Source: Oscillospiraceae bacterium UBA6370 (GTDB lineage: Bacteria; Bacillota; Clostridia; Oscillospirales; Oscillospiraceae). Taken from it: a DNA stretch of 20,838 nucleotides. Shown here one piece after another: positions 7,092 to 12,943 of this stretch. Every line of letters begins with the position of its first letter. The first letter of the stretch is position 1. Both the position numbers and the translations under genes were made by a program. The notes under the pieces are model-generated. The model made no database searches, had not been told where the DNA came from, and saw only the letters and a list, made by a program, of their open reading frames with translations. The DNA lies in assembly GCA_002437735.1 (NCBI GenBank), contig DJRC01000065.1:1-20838 (forward strand), written 5' to 3'.

Positions 7092-7666
7092 AAAAAACGG
7101 TTGAAATGACCTATTGTGACCGCTGCAGCACAGCAATCGCTCCGGATGCGCTTGAGAGCTACGAGGGCTTCGACCTCTGCCGCCCGTGTGCAGAAGAACT
7201 CCGCAGGCGTATCCATGACTTCGTGAGCGAACTGAAGGTACCGGAGCAGCTGGAAGTGGAAGCCACGACCGAGCCGGTCAAGCTCCCTTCGGCGGAGGCA
7301 ATACCAGAACCAGAGCCGGAGTCTTCGCCTCAGCGCGAACGGGAGCAGGCGGAGTACGGCGGCTTTCTGCATCTCAAATGCTCCGGCTGCGGCGCTACCA
7401 AGACCTTCTGCGCGAAGAAGCCCATGCGCGTGTACCACTGCTACGACTGCGGCACGGATACAGATCTCACGAACAACATGACACCGGTGTATGCCAACTG
7501 TGAGTGTGGAAAGAGATCGCGGTATATGACCAATGTGACCGAATGGGGCTTTGATCTTACCTGCGTGGTCTGCGGTGCGCCGGTAGCCGTGGAATACAGA
7601 CCGGGCATCAACCAGTACCAGACCTGCGGCAAGGCGTTCGTGAAGTCTCGTAAACGGAAAAAGTGA
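7088..7666 (+). CDS. Multi-zinc-ribbon protein
   Basis: A 192-aa protein built from cysteine pairs. An N-terminal ribbon has Cys10/Cys13 and Cys31/Cys34. A proline/glutamate-rich linker (about 52-90) follows. A C-terminal set then has Cys98/Cys101, Cys118/Cys121, Cys138/Cys140 and Cys159/Cys162, with a basic tail (KSRKRKK). Each group could bind zinc. Proteins like this bind nucleic acids or act as adaptors to other proteins; the exact role is unknown. The ATG at 7088 overlaps the stop of the HNH gene (ATGA). Its position just before the PAPS-reductase-like gene suggests the two may work together, which is inference. Confidence 0.7.
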   Translation: MKKTVEMTYCDRCSTAIAPDALESYEGFDLCRPCAEELRRRIHDFVSELKVPEQLEVEATTEPVKLPSAEAIPEPEPESSPQREREQAEYGGFLHLKCSGCGATKTFCAKKPMRVYHCYDCGTDTDLTNNMTPVYANCECGKRSRYMTNVTEWGFDLTCVVCGAPVAVEYRPGINQYQTCGKAFVKSRKRKK

Positions 7667-7673
7667 GGCTTAT

Positions 7674-8822
7674 ATGAACATCCTTGAGAGAATGGCTGCG
7701 AACGGTTCTGAAGAGCGCATTGCGAGCTTCTGTGCCATGCAGCAACGCGATTACGATTTCAAGGTTGCACATGCCGAAGAGACCGCGTATAAATTCCTGG
7801 AGCATCCGCAGATCAATGGCATGGCCTATGTGGCGGTCGGTGGTCTTGACAGCATTACGCTGCTATGTTTCCTTCGCTCGATCGGTATTGAACTTCCTGC
7901 GGTCTCTGTGTCCGTGTTGGAGGATAAAAGCATCCAGCGCGTGCATAAAGAGCTGGGCGTGACCGCGCTCAAACCGCTGCGCTCCAAGGTCAACGTGATC
8001 AAGGAGCTCGGTTGGCCCGTCTTGTCAAAGGAGATTGCTGGAAAGATCAGTCTGCTGCAGCATCCGTCCGAGAAAAATGCCACCGTCCGCCATGCTATTA
8101 TCACGGGCGAAACCGGAGAGTATGGTGGCTACCGGAAGAATACGCGCATGAAGCTTTCGCAGAAATGGCTTGAGAAATTTGGTGGCGCCGATGCGGAGGG
8201 AGCAGCTCTCGGCTATGCCGCGGCGCCTTTCCTCGTATCGGACAGGTGCTGCTATTACCTGAAGGAAAAGCCGTGCGATGATTATGCCAAAGAGAGCGGC
8301 CGTTTTCCGATGATGGGTCTTATGGCTTCCGAGGGAGGACGTCGGCAGAAGGCTCTCATGCTCAACGGCTGCAACTACATCTCGCCCGGCACGAAGCGCA
8401 GCGCACCTTTTGCGATCTTCAGCCGACAAGATGTGCTTCGTCTCAACAGGGTCCTGGACGCGCCGGTGCCAGAAGTGTACGGCGAGATCGTCGGTGTAGA
8501 TGCCGACGGGACGCATTATACGGCCGCATATATCCGTGAGATTGCGGCTACGGAGCCAGATCGGCTTAGCAGCATTACGCTCCGGACGACGCTTGCGCAA
8601 CGTACCGGGTGCTCCATGTGTGGCTTCGGCATTACCTTGGAAAAGCGACCACATCGCTTTGACCTACTGCGGGAACAGAATCCGCAGGAATGGGAGTTCT
8701 GGATGAAGCATGTACTCCAAGACGAAAACGGTGAGTGGTACGGCTGGGGGCGTGTGCTGGACTATATCGGTGTCGGCTGGGAGGACATTCCTGGGGAAAC
8801 GGACCAAATCAGTATGTTTTAG
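7674..8822 (+). CDS. PAPS reductase-like (PP-loop/HUP family) phage protein with altered P-loop
   Basis: A 382-aa protein of the phage branch of the phosphoadenosine phosphosulfate reductase family. After an N-terminal helical region, the nucleotide-binding loop reads VAVGGLDSITLL (about residues 53-64), where the family norm is SGGKDS. The middle holds Cys-rich KEKPC-like and GRFPMMGLMASEGGRRQKAL segments and a GCN turn. Near the end is a Cys313-x2-Cys316 pair (CSMCGFGITLEKRPHRFDLL). Relatives activate a substrate with ATP or handle sulfur, as in DNA phosphorothioation or tRNA thiolation, but the phage members' reaction is unknown. Loss of the loop Ser and Lys questions classic ATP chemistry. 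The ATG at 7674 follows GTGAGG. Confidence 0.82.
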   Translation: MNILERMAANGSEERIASFCAMQQRDYDFKVAHAEETAYKFLEHPQINGMAYVAVGGLDSITLLCFLRSIGIELPAVSVSVLEDKSIQRVHKELGVTALKPLRSKVNVIKELGWPVLSKEIAGKISLLQHPSEKNATVRHAIITGETGEYGGYRKNTRMKLSQKWLEKFGGADAEGAALGYAAAPFLVSDRCCYYLKEKPCDDYAKESGRFPMMGLMASEGGRRQKALMLNGCNYISPGTKRSAPFAIFSRQDVLRLNRVLDAPVPEVYGEIVGVDADGTHYTAAYIREIAATEPDRLSSITLRTTLAQRTGCSMCGFGITLEKRPHRFDLLREQNPQEWEFWMKHVLQDENGEWYGWGRVLDYIGVGWEDIPGETDQISMF

Positions 8823-8841
8823 TCGAAATGGAGGGAAAATA

Positions 8842-9021
8842 ATGGGACGATATTTCAGAATTACGGAGATCGACGATGCTACTTTTACCCGAGCTACGGG
8901 CGAGTATCTTGACTGCTCACAGCTGTCCATTCCTGTCGAAGGCGACGTATATGTGGCGGTCGACGAGGAGGCCGAAAGCGAGATCTCTGTTGAGCTGGAG
9001 AGCTTCGATTATGCCGGCTGA
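8842..9021 (+). CDS. 59-aa phage hypothetical protein
   Basis: A short, acidic protein (starts MGRYFRITEIDDATFTRATG) with a predicted beta-strand pattern and a run of acidic residues (VDEEAESEISVELESFD). ATGGAGGGAAAATA before the ATG at 8842 is a strong ribosome site and decides this start. The frame is open further upstream into the previous gene, but that part is a shadow. It is the last gene of the early block; its TGA overlaps the first base of a long inverted repeat. I recognise no function. Confidence 0.72.
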   Translation: MGRYFRITEIDDATFTRATGEYLDCSQLSIPVEGDVYVAVDEEAESEISVELESFDYAG

Positions 9022-9092
9022 CACCCGGCAGATGAGTACTCAAAAATGGCCTATTTTTCGGCTTGAGGCGCTGCGCATGACCTGCCGGGTGT
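9021..9092. repeat. 11-bp perfect inverted repeat with nested hairpin
   Basis: ACACCCGGCAG at 9021-9031 is the exact reverse complement of CTGCCGGGTGT at 9082-9092. The 50-base interior itself holds AAAAAT (9042-9047) paired with ATTTTT (9053-9058) and a weaker CTCAA/TTGAG outer pair. GTAAAA rather than a T-run follows, so it is not a standard terminator. It starts in the stop codon of the 59-aa gene. It could be an RNA 3'-end structure or a protein-binding dyad. Confidence 0.8.
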
Positions 9093-9178
9093 AAAAGCCA
9101 GTAATATCAAGGCTTTGAGGGGCAAAAAATCGGCAATTTTTCGCGCTTCGTCTGACTACTATGCCCACCCATCAGATG

Positions 9179-9228
9179 GGCGTCAAAATCCGAGCGCACC
9201 GGCAGCGGCGCGAGAGGGTTTTGACGCC
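9179..9228. repeat. Long hairpin GGCGTCAAAA...TTTTGACGCC
   Basis: GGCGTCAAAA (9179-9188) and TTTTGACGCC (9219-9228) are exact reverse complements. The stem extends inward by one G-U wobble and two C-G pairs to about 13 bp. The 24-base interior (9192-9215) is GC-rich and has its own CGC/GCG complementarity. The 5' arm overlaps GATGGGCGT (9175-9183), which could pair instead with CCCATC just upstream or with ACGCCCATC at 9319-9327. Mutually exclusive folds are therefore possible. Confidence 0.8.
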
Positions 9229-9369
9229 TCGCAGGAAGGGGAAAACGCAACTTTTTTAGGCCCTTGCGCATATCCAATTTTAGGGGCTTTCTGAGGGGCA
9301 AAAATGGGATACTCCGCAACGCCCATCAAACCGCTGAGAATACGGCGTTTTTTCATTCCGCCGCGCACC

Positions 9370-9410
9370 GTTTTTTACCCAAGCTATAGACACCTACGGT
9401 AAAAAACCGT
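9370..9410. repeat. Inverted repeat before the membrane-protein/repressor genes, possible operator
   Basis: GTTTTTTACC (9370-9379) pairs with GGTAAAAAAC (9398-9407) across 18 bases. The right arm also forms ACGGT-AAAAA-ACCGT (9396-9410). These near-identical half-sites in opposite orientation, 50-90 bases before a small gene and an XRE-type repressor, fit an operator for a dimeric regulator. On the plus strand the left arm's T-run also resembles a terminator fragment behind the CGGCG/CGCCG hairpin at 9343-9363. Which role applies cannot be decided here. Confidence 0.5.
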
Positions 9411-9461
9411 TCTGAGGAAAAACAAATTCACAACTTTTGAGGGAAAGGGAAAATATCCAAA

Positions 9462-9728
9462 ATGATGCTTGAAGTGATGCAATACTCGGCGGCTGCGTTA
9501 TGGATCATTGCCGCGCTGTTGTGGGTCCGCAACCAGATCCGTATAAAGAAGGCTATCACAGAACTGAATCGGGAAGTAACGAGATTGAAGGAGACCGAAA
9601 ATGAGCAGTCAATCGCCGGAGAGGTACTTTCCGCAAAAATTGCAGTCAATGAGAGAGCGACGTCGCCTCTCACGGCAGATGCTGGCGGATCTGTGCGGCC
9701 TGACCAGAAGTGCGATAGCGAGGTATGA
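9462..9728 (+). CDS. Small membrane protein, possible, overlapping the repressor gene
   Basis: An 88-aa open frame with one likely N-terminal transmembrane segment (YSAAALWIIAALLWV, residues 8-22), a positively charged RNQIRIKK stop-transfer stretch and a short coiled-coil-like helix (ITELNREVTRLKETENEQS). The last ~43 residues lie on DNA that also encodes the repressor in another frame (9601-9728). The ATG at 9462 has only a modest ribosome site (AAGGGA, 11 bases upstream). The segment order is credible for a small phage membrane protein, but the long overlap means it may be shorter than drawn or spurious. Function unknown. Confidence 0.5.
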   Translation: MMLEVMQYSAAALWIIAALLWVRNQIRIKKAITELNREVTRLKETENEQSIAGEVLSAKIAVNERATSPLTADAGGSVRPDQKCDSEV

Positions 9729-9819
9729 GCGAGGGGAAAGATTCCCAACGATAGAAAACCTTATCGTGCTGGCGGACTTCTTCGACACGTCCATCGACAA
9801 CCTTATCGGACGAAAATAA
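9601..9819 (+). CDS. XRE-family (Cro/cI-like) HTH transcriptional regulator
   Basis: A 72-aa protein that is almost only a helix-turn-helix domain. KLQSMRERRRLSRQMLADLC, then GLTRSAIARYERGERFPTIE, then NLIVLADFFDTSIDNLIGRK is the classic XRE pattern, with the recognition helix near residues 34-44. The ATG at 9601 has AAGGAG at 9587-9592. It probably binds operators near the early/late junction; inverted repeats lie upstream (9370-9410) and a dyad lies downstream (9854-9876). It has no C-terminal cleavage or dimer domain, so it is a minimal repressor or Cro-like protein rather than a LexA/cI-type switch. It is the last gene before a strong terminator. Confidence 0.9.
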   Translation: MSSQSPERYFPQKLQSMRERRRLSRQMLADLCGLTRSAIARYERGERFPTIENLIVLADFFDTSIDNLIGRK

Positions 9820-9864
9820 TTTTTTAGGGTGTTACCAGACTGGCGACATCGGGCTCAAAAGCAG

Positions 9865-9873
9865 TGTTATGCT
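9865..9873 (+). promoter_or_regulatory. Possible extended -10 promoter before the late operon
   Basis: TGTTATGCT at 9865-9873 matches an extended -10 element (TGn followed by TATGCT, close to TATAAT). It sits within a dyad-like stretch (CTC at 9854-9856, AGCA at 9860-9863, TGCT at 9870-9873, GAG at 9874-9876). No good -35 hexamer is seen at 17 bases. A transcript from here would start near 9880 and meet the terminator at 9937-9980. Sequence evidence alone is weak. Confidence 0.3.
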
Positions 9874-9936
9874 GAGTATAGGGGAGCGGTTTTTTCTCCA
9901 CGGCTCACTGCGAAATGACAGATGGACGCGGTGGGT

Positions 9937-9980
9937 GGCCGAGGAGCTCTCTGGGGGAAGAGCTTCTCGGCCTTTTCTTT
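9937..9980 (+). terminator. Strong intrinsic terminator at the early/late junction
   Basis: GGCCGAGGAGCTCT (9937-9950) and AGAGCTTCTCGGCC (9959-9972) form a 14-bp stem with one G-U wobble and an eight-base loop (CTGGGGGA), followed at once by TTTTCTTT (9973-9980). It lies 118 bases after the repressor stop and 19 bases before the next start codon. It would end early transcription, or act as an attenuator for the packaging operon. Reading through it to the late genes would need antitermination or a promoter beyond it. Confidence 0.88.
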
Positions 9981-9998
9981 ACGAAAGGGCGGTCTGCC

Positions 9999-10241
9999 AT
10001 GACGCTATACCAGATGTCGGCTATGTACCGACGTGATGCAGAGATCTTTCGCAAGCGAATCAATGAGCTTCGGGCTCGAACGAGGGAGAGCAAAGACCCA
10101 GCAGAGATTCGTGAGCTGAAGGAGCGGATCGTGGATCTGCAAACGATGCGGCGGCAGTCAAAGGAACTGGAAATCCTGACGCGCCGTTATTACGAGCGCT
10201 GGTATCACCGAGATGTGCGCTATACCCTTAACGCCAAGTAA
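9999..10241 (+). CDS. Small coiled-coil phage protein before the packaging genes
   Basis: An 80-aa, strongly charged helical protein (MTLYQMSAMYRRDAEIFRKR at the start, ending RYYERWYHRDVRYTLNAK). Its sequence is mostly one long amphipathic helix with regularly spaced Arg, Glu and Leu. Proteins of this shape commonly stand just before the HNH/terminase genes in Firmicutes phages, but their role is not known. The ATG at 9999 follows GAAAGGG; the frame is open back to 9915 across the terminator stem, which argues against the longer version. It is probably the first gene of the late operon. Confidence 0.75.
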   Translation: MTLYQMSAMYRRDAEIFRKRINELRARTRESKDPAEIRELKERIVDLQTMRRQSKELEILTRRYYERWYHRDVRYTLNAK

Positions 10242-10244
10242 GCG

Positions 10245-10649
10245 ATGCTGAGATCATGTCCGTATTGCGGCGGGGCGCATCCTGTCGGATATATTTGCCC
10301 TAAGAAGCCGAGATATGACCGACCGAGGCAGAGCCAGGCGGATAAATTCCGTAGGAGCTATGCGTGGAAGACAAAGCAGGCTGCAATATTGCAGCGTGAT
10401 TTCCACCTGTGCCGGATCTGCAACGACGGCAAATATGGCCGCTATGACGGCAGGCTTTATTCAGCCGTTCGTGTGAGGCTGTCGGTGCATCACATCGAGC
10501 CGTTGGCTGAGTGCTTCGACCGCAGGCTGGATGATGAGAACCTTATCACCGCATGTCCTTGGCACCACAAGATGGCTGACGACGGCGAGATACCGCGCGA
10601 GTACCTGCACGAGCTTGCTGTGATATCCCCCCGGTGGGGCCCGACCTGA
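10245..10649 (+). CDS. HNH endonuclease next to the terminase genes
   Basis: A 134-aa protein with an N-terminal zinc knuckle (CPYCGGAHPVGYICPKKP) and an HNH domain: CRICNDG, VHHIEPLAE with the catalytic His pair, then DDENLITACPWHHKMAD with the second Cys and the His of the ββα-metal fold. HNH proteins directly before terminase small and large subunits assist cos-site cleavage in HK97-like phages. Gene order and domain layout fit that role here. The ATG at 10245 is three bases after the previous stop and has no clear ribosome site, so coupling is likely. The 3' end runs into the GC-rich candidate cos region. Confidence 0.92.
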   Translation: MLRSCPYCGGAHPVGYICPKKPRYDRPRQSQADKFRRSYAWKTKQAAILQRDFHLCRICNDGKYGRYDGRLYSAVRVRLSVHHIEPLAECFDRRLDDENLITACPWHHKMADDGEIPREYLHELAVISPRWGPT

Positions 10650-10732
10650 CGAGGAGACCTTCGCCTCGACCGAACAGCAGTCCTCGGGGCACACCATTTT
10701 CCTGCAACGAAATTCCAAGAGAGGAGACAGCG
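10621..10732. other. Candidate cos/packaging-start region
   Basis: The end of the HNH gene and the following 83-base gap contain the GC-rich quasi-palindrome CCCCCCGGTGGGG (10627-10639), a hairpin CGAGG-N9-CCTCG (10650-10668) and a third CCTCGGGG block near 10682. Phages with HNH next to terminase often carry their cos site here, and GC-rich palindromes of this kind are typical of 3'-overhang cos sites. The position is suggestive; the exact cut site cannot be read from the sequence alone. Confidence 0.4.
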
Positions 10733-11197
10733 ATGCCAAAAGCGAAGAGTGCGGCCGTGAAAAGCGGCCACCAGACCAAAGCCGAGAAGGCTGCCCGCCT
10801 CGATGCGGAGGAGCAGCTGCGCGGCGACGCCGTGGATACGCTGGAGCCTCCTGAATATCTCAACGACCGGCAGCGGCAGATCTTCCGCGAAGTCTTCGCC
10901 CTGCTGAAGCCGACGAAGATCCTCAACGCCGGCGACGTCTATATGCTCACGAACCTCGCCATCAGCATCGAGCGCAAGGAGTGCATGGACGACATGATCA
11001 ACGGCAAGCCGGAGCTGATGGCGAGCGCCAATTTCATGGCCAGCCGTGAGCGCTACGAAAAGAGCTATCTGCGCTGCTGCGCGGAGCTGTGCCTTTCTCC
11101 CGCGGCGCGTGCCAAGATGGGTCTGATGGCGGCGCAGGGAAAAGCCGACGCCGATGATCCGCTCGCCACTGCCATGAACGGGGGCGCCGATAAGTGA
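10733..11197 (+). CDS. terS: Terminase small subunit, P27 family
   Basis: A 154-aa protein with the P27-type small terminase pattern: a basic N-terminus (MPKAKSAAVKSGHQTKAEKA), the conserved PPEYLNDRQRQIFREVFALL segment, then helices with DVYMLTNLAISIERKEC and a C-terminal YLRCCAELCLSPAARAKMGL block. Small terminase binds the packaging start site and regulates the large subunit. The ATG at 10733 follows GAGGAGACAGCG; an in-frame upstream extension to 10634 lies in the candidate cos region and is rejected. The stop overlaps the large terminase start as GTGA, so the two are coupled. Confidence 0.92.
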   Translation: MPKAKSAAVKSGHQTKAEKAARLDAEEQLRGDAVDTLEPPEYLNDRQRQIFREVFALLKPTKILNAGDVYMLTNLAISIERKECMDDMINGKPELMASANFMASRERYEKSYLRCCAELCLSPAARAKMGLMAAQGKADADDPLATAMNGGADK

Positions 11198-12924
11198 TCA
11201 AAGCACACCCGGCCTACCGGTATGCGCAGAAGGTGCTCAAAGGCGAGGTGAAGGCCCCGAAATATGTGATCCTGCAGTGCGCCGAGTTTATCCAGGTCGC
11301 TAACGGCAAGAGCCGGAAGTACATCATCGACGAAGATAAGCTCGATCAGATCATGCGCCTGCTGAGGCTGTTGGTGATGCCGAAGGGCCTGAAAGCCTAT
11401 CAGACGGTGGCGGAGGCGCTCGCCGGCTTCCAATGGCTGTTCATCGTGGCGGTGCTCTGTACCGTGTACCGCAGCAACCGCGCAAAGCGCCGGTATCAGA
11501 CGGCCATCCTGGAGATCTGCCGAAAGAACGGCAAGACCTTCCTTGTGGCGGTGCTGTTTATCCTCCTGCTTCTCACGGAGCCGAAGTTTTCCAAGTTCTA
11601 TTCCGTTGCGCCGGATGGTTCGCTTTCCCGTGAGGTAAAAACGGCCATCGAAGAGATCATCCGCAGCTCGCCGGCGCTGATGGGGAAGCTGAAGGGCAAA
11701 GACAAGTTCAAGATCCTGCGCGATTCCATCGTCTGCAACGTGCAGGAAAATACATATTTTCCGCTCAATTACTCGACGAGCCGCCTTGACGGTAAGCTTC
11801 CGAGCGTGTTCCTTGCCGACGAGGTTGGCGCGCTGCCGAATGCCTACGCACTGGAGGCTATGCGCTCCGGTCAGTTGACGATCCTCAACAAGCTCGGCTG
11901 CGTGATCTCTACGAAGTATCCGAAGACCAAGAATCCATTTGAGGACGAGATCGGCTATGCCAAGAAGATCCTCGACAGCATCATCGACGACGAGACGGTC
12001 TTCGCGCTGCTCTATGAGCCCGACGATCCGACGAACTGGATGAGCGACGATCTGATCCTGATGCACGGAAATCCGCTTGCTCTGGAAGTACCGGAAATCA
12101 TGGAGGACCTGAAGCAGAAGCGCCAAGCCGCCATCGAGGTCGAGGGTCGGCGCGAAAACTTCCTCTGCAAGCATTGCAATATCATCTACCAGGGCATCGG
12201 TACGGAGACGTATATCCCTGTAGCGGATGTGCAGGCCTGCAAGGTCGAGCACATCGACTGGACCGGCCGTGAAGTCTATCTTGGCGTCGACCTATCCATG
12301 ACGAACGACAACACCTCCGTTGCGATGGCGGCCTATGACGAGGAAAGTGAAAAAATCCTCGCCGATGTCGTTGCATTCGTCCCGGAAGGGCGTGTCGAGG
12401 AGAAGAGCCGCGCCGAAAAGATCGACTACCGGCAGTTTATCCGCGCTATGAAGTGTATTCCCTGCGGTGACCGGACGATCGACTACGCCGTGGTCGAGGA
12501 TTTCGTCTTTAACATCGAGGCGAAATACGGCGTCACAGTCATGGGGCTCGGCTTCGATCGCATGAACTGCCTCTCTTCTGCCCAGAAATGGGAAAATGGC
12601 CGTGAAGCAAACGAATTTCACCCGGCAAGCGCCGGTTATACGGTGTGCGAGGTGAAGCAGCACTCCAGCGTGCTGCATCCGGCGACGAAATGGCTCTCTG
12701 AGATGATCACAGACGGCAAATTTGCCTATGAGCCCAACGATCTGCTGGAGATCAACTTTGAAAATGCCCGCTGCACCTTCGATACCAACCTCAACCGGTA
12801 TGTGAACAAGAAGCGCTCGGCGGGAAAGGTGGACATGGTGGTGGCGCTGATCAACGCCGTCCACATGCTGCAGCAGAATACGCTCTTCGGAGAGGCTCTT
12901 GAGTGGGGCGCGATCGTGATTTGA
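11194..12924 (+). CDS. terL: Terminase large subunit (HK97-like, Terminase_1 type)
   Basis: A 576-aa packaging motor. The ATPase half has a Walker A-type ICRKNGKTF (residues 108-116) and a Walker B VFLADEVG with Asp209-Glu210. The nuclease half shows the RNase H-like acidic residues: Asp366 in GVDLSMTND, Glu435/Asp436 in VVEDFVF and Asp547 in KVDMVVAL. It uses ATP to pump DNA into the prohead and cuts the concatemer. It starts with GTG at 11194, overlapping the small subunit stop by four bases. Length and motif order are normal for this class. A 19-base gap separates it from the portal gene. Confidence 0.95.
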   Translation: MIKAHPAYRYAQKVLKGEVKAPKYVILQCAEFIQVANGKSRKYIIDEDKLDQIMRLLRLLVMPKGLKAYQTVAEALAGFQWLFIVAVLCTVYRSNRAKRRYQTAILEICRKNGKTFLVAVLFILLLLTEPKFSKFYSVAPDGSLSREVKTAIEEIIRSSPALMGKLKGKDKFKILRDSIVCNVQENTYFPLNYSTSRLDGKLPSVFLADEVGALPNAYALEAMRSGQLTILNKLGCVISTKYPKTKNPFEDEIGYAKKILDSIIDDETVFALLYEPDDPTNWMSDDLILMHGNPLALEVPEIMEDLKQKRQAAIEVEGRRENFLCKHCNIIYQGIGTETYIPVADVQACKVEHIDWTGREVYLGVDLSMTNDNTSVAMAAYDEESEKILADVVAFVPEGRVEEKSRAEKIDYRQFIRAMKCIPCGDRTIDYAVVEDFVFNIEAKYGVTVMGLGFDRMNCLSSAQKWENGREANEFHPASAGYTVCEVKQHSSVLHPATKWLSEMITDGKFAYEPNDLLEINFENARCTFDTNLNRYVNKKRSAGKVDMVVALINAVHMLQQNTLFGEALEWGAIVI

Positions 12925-12943
12925 TGAAGTACGAGGTGACAAA

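Larger units (their letters stand above)
9021..9461. other. Non-coding block rich in inverted repeats, candidate structured RNA or regulatory region
   Basis: About 440 bases without a credible gene. Seen directly: an 11-bp inverted repeat (9021-9031 with 9082-9092); two small hairpins of the form AAAAAT-N5-ATTTTT (9042-9058 and 9125-9141); CCCATC-A-GATGGG (9168-9180); a 10-13 bp stem (9179-9191 with 9216-9228); a CGGCG/CGCCG hairpin (9343-9363); and a GTTTTTTACC/GGTAAAAAAC pair (9370-9379 with 9398-9407). An imperfect direct repeat, GGCTTT(CT)GAGGGGCAAAAA, lies at 9111-9129 and 9285-9304. This density of pairing suggests either a structured RNA made from the early operon or a cluster of operator sites before the repressor. 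Two minus-strand open frames here (9107-9319 and 9183-9368) have no ribosome site and are best explained by the palindromes. Confidence 0.6.

Noticed and set aside
9021..9092. Intrinsic terminator after the 59-aa gene
   Set aside because: The stem is good, but the loop is 50 bases and GTAAAA, not a T-run, follows the 3' arm.
9107..9368. Two overlapping minus-strand open frames of 60-70 aa in the non-coding block
   Set aside because: No proper ribosome binding site, basic low-complexity products, and they run across the inverted repeats; the palindromes explain the open frames.
9915..9998. N-terminal extension of the 80-aa protein starting at 9999
   Set aside because: It would translate the stem of the intrinsic terminator; ATG 9999 has GAAAGGG upstream and fits the helical protein better.
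10634..10732. N-terminal extension of the small terminase
   Set aside because: The extension crosses the GC-rich candidate cos region, is proline/arginine-rich and lacks a ribosome site; ATG 10733 has a good one.
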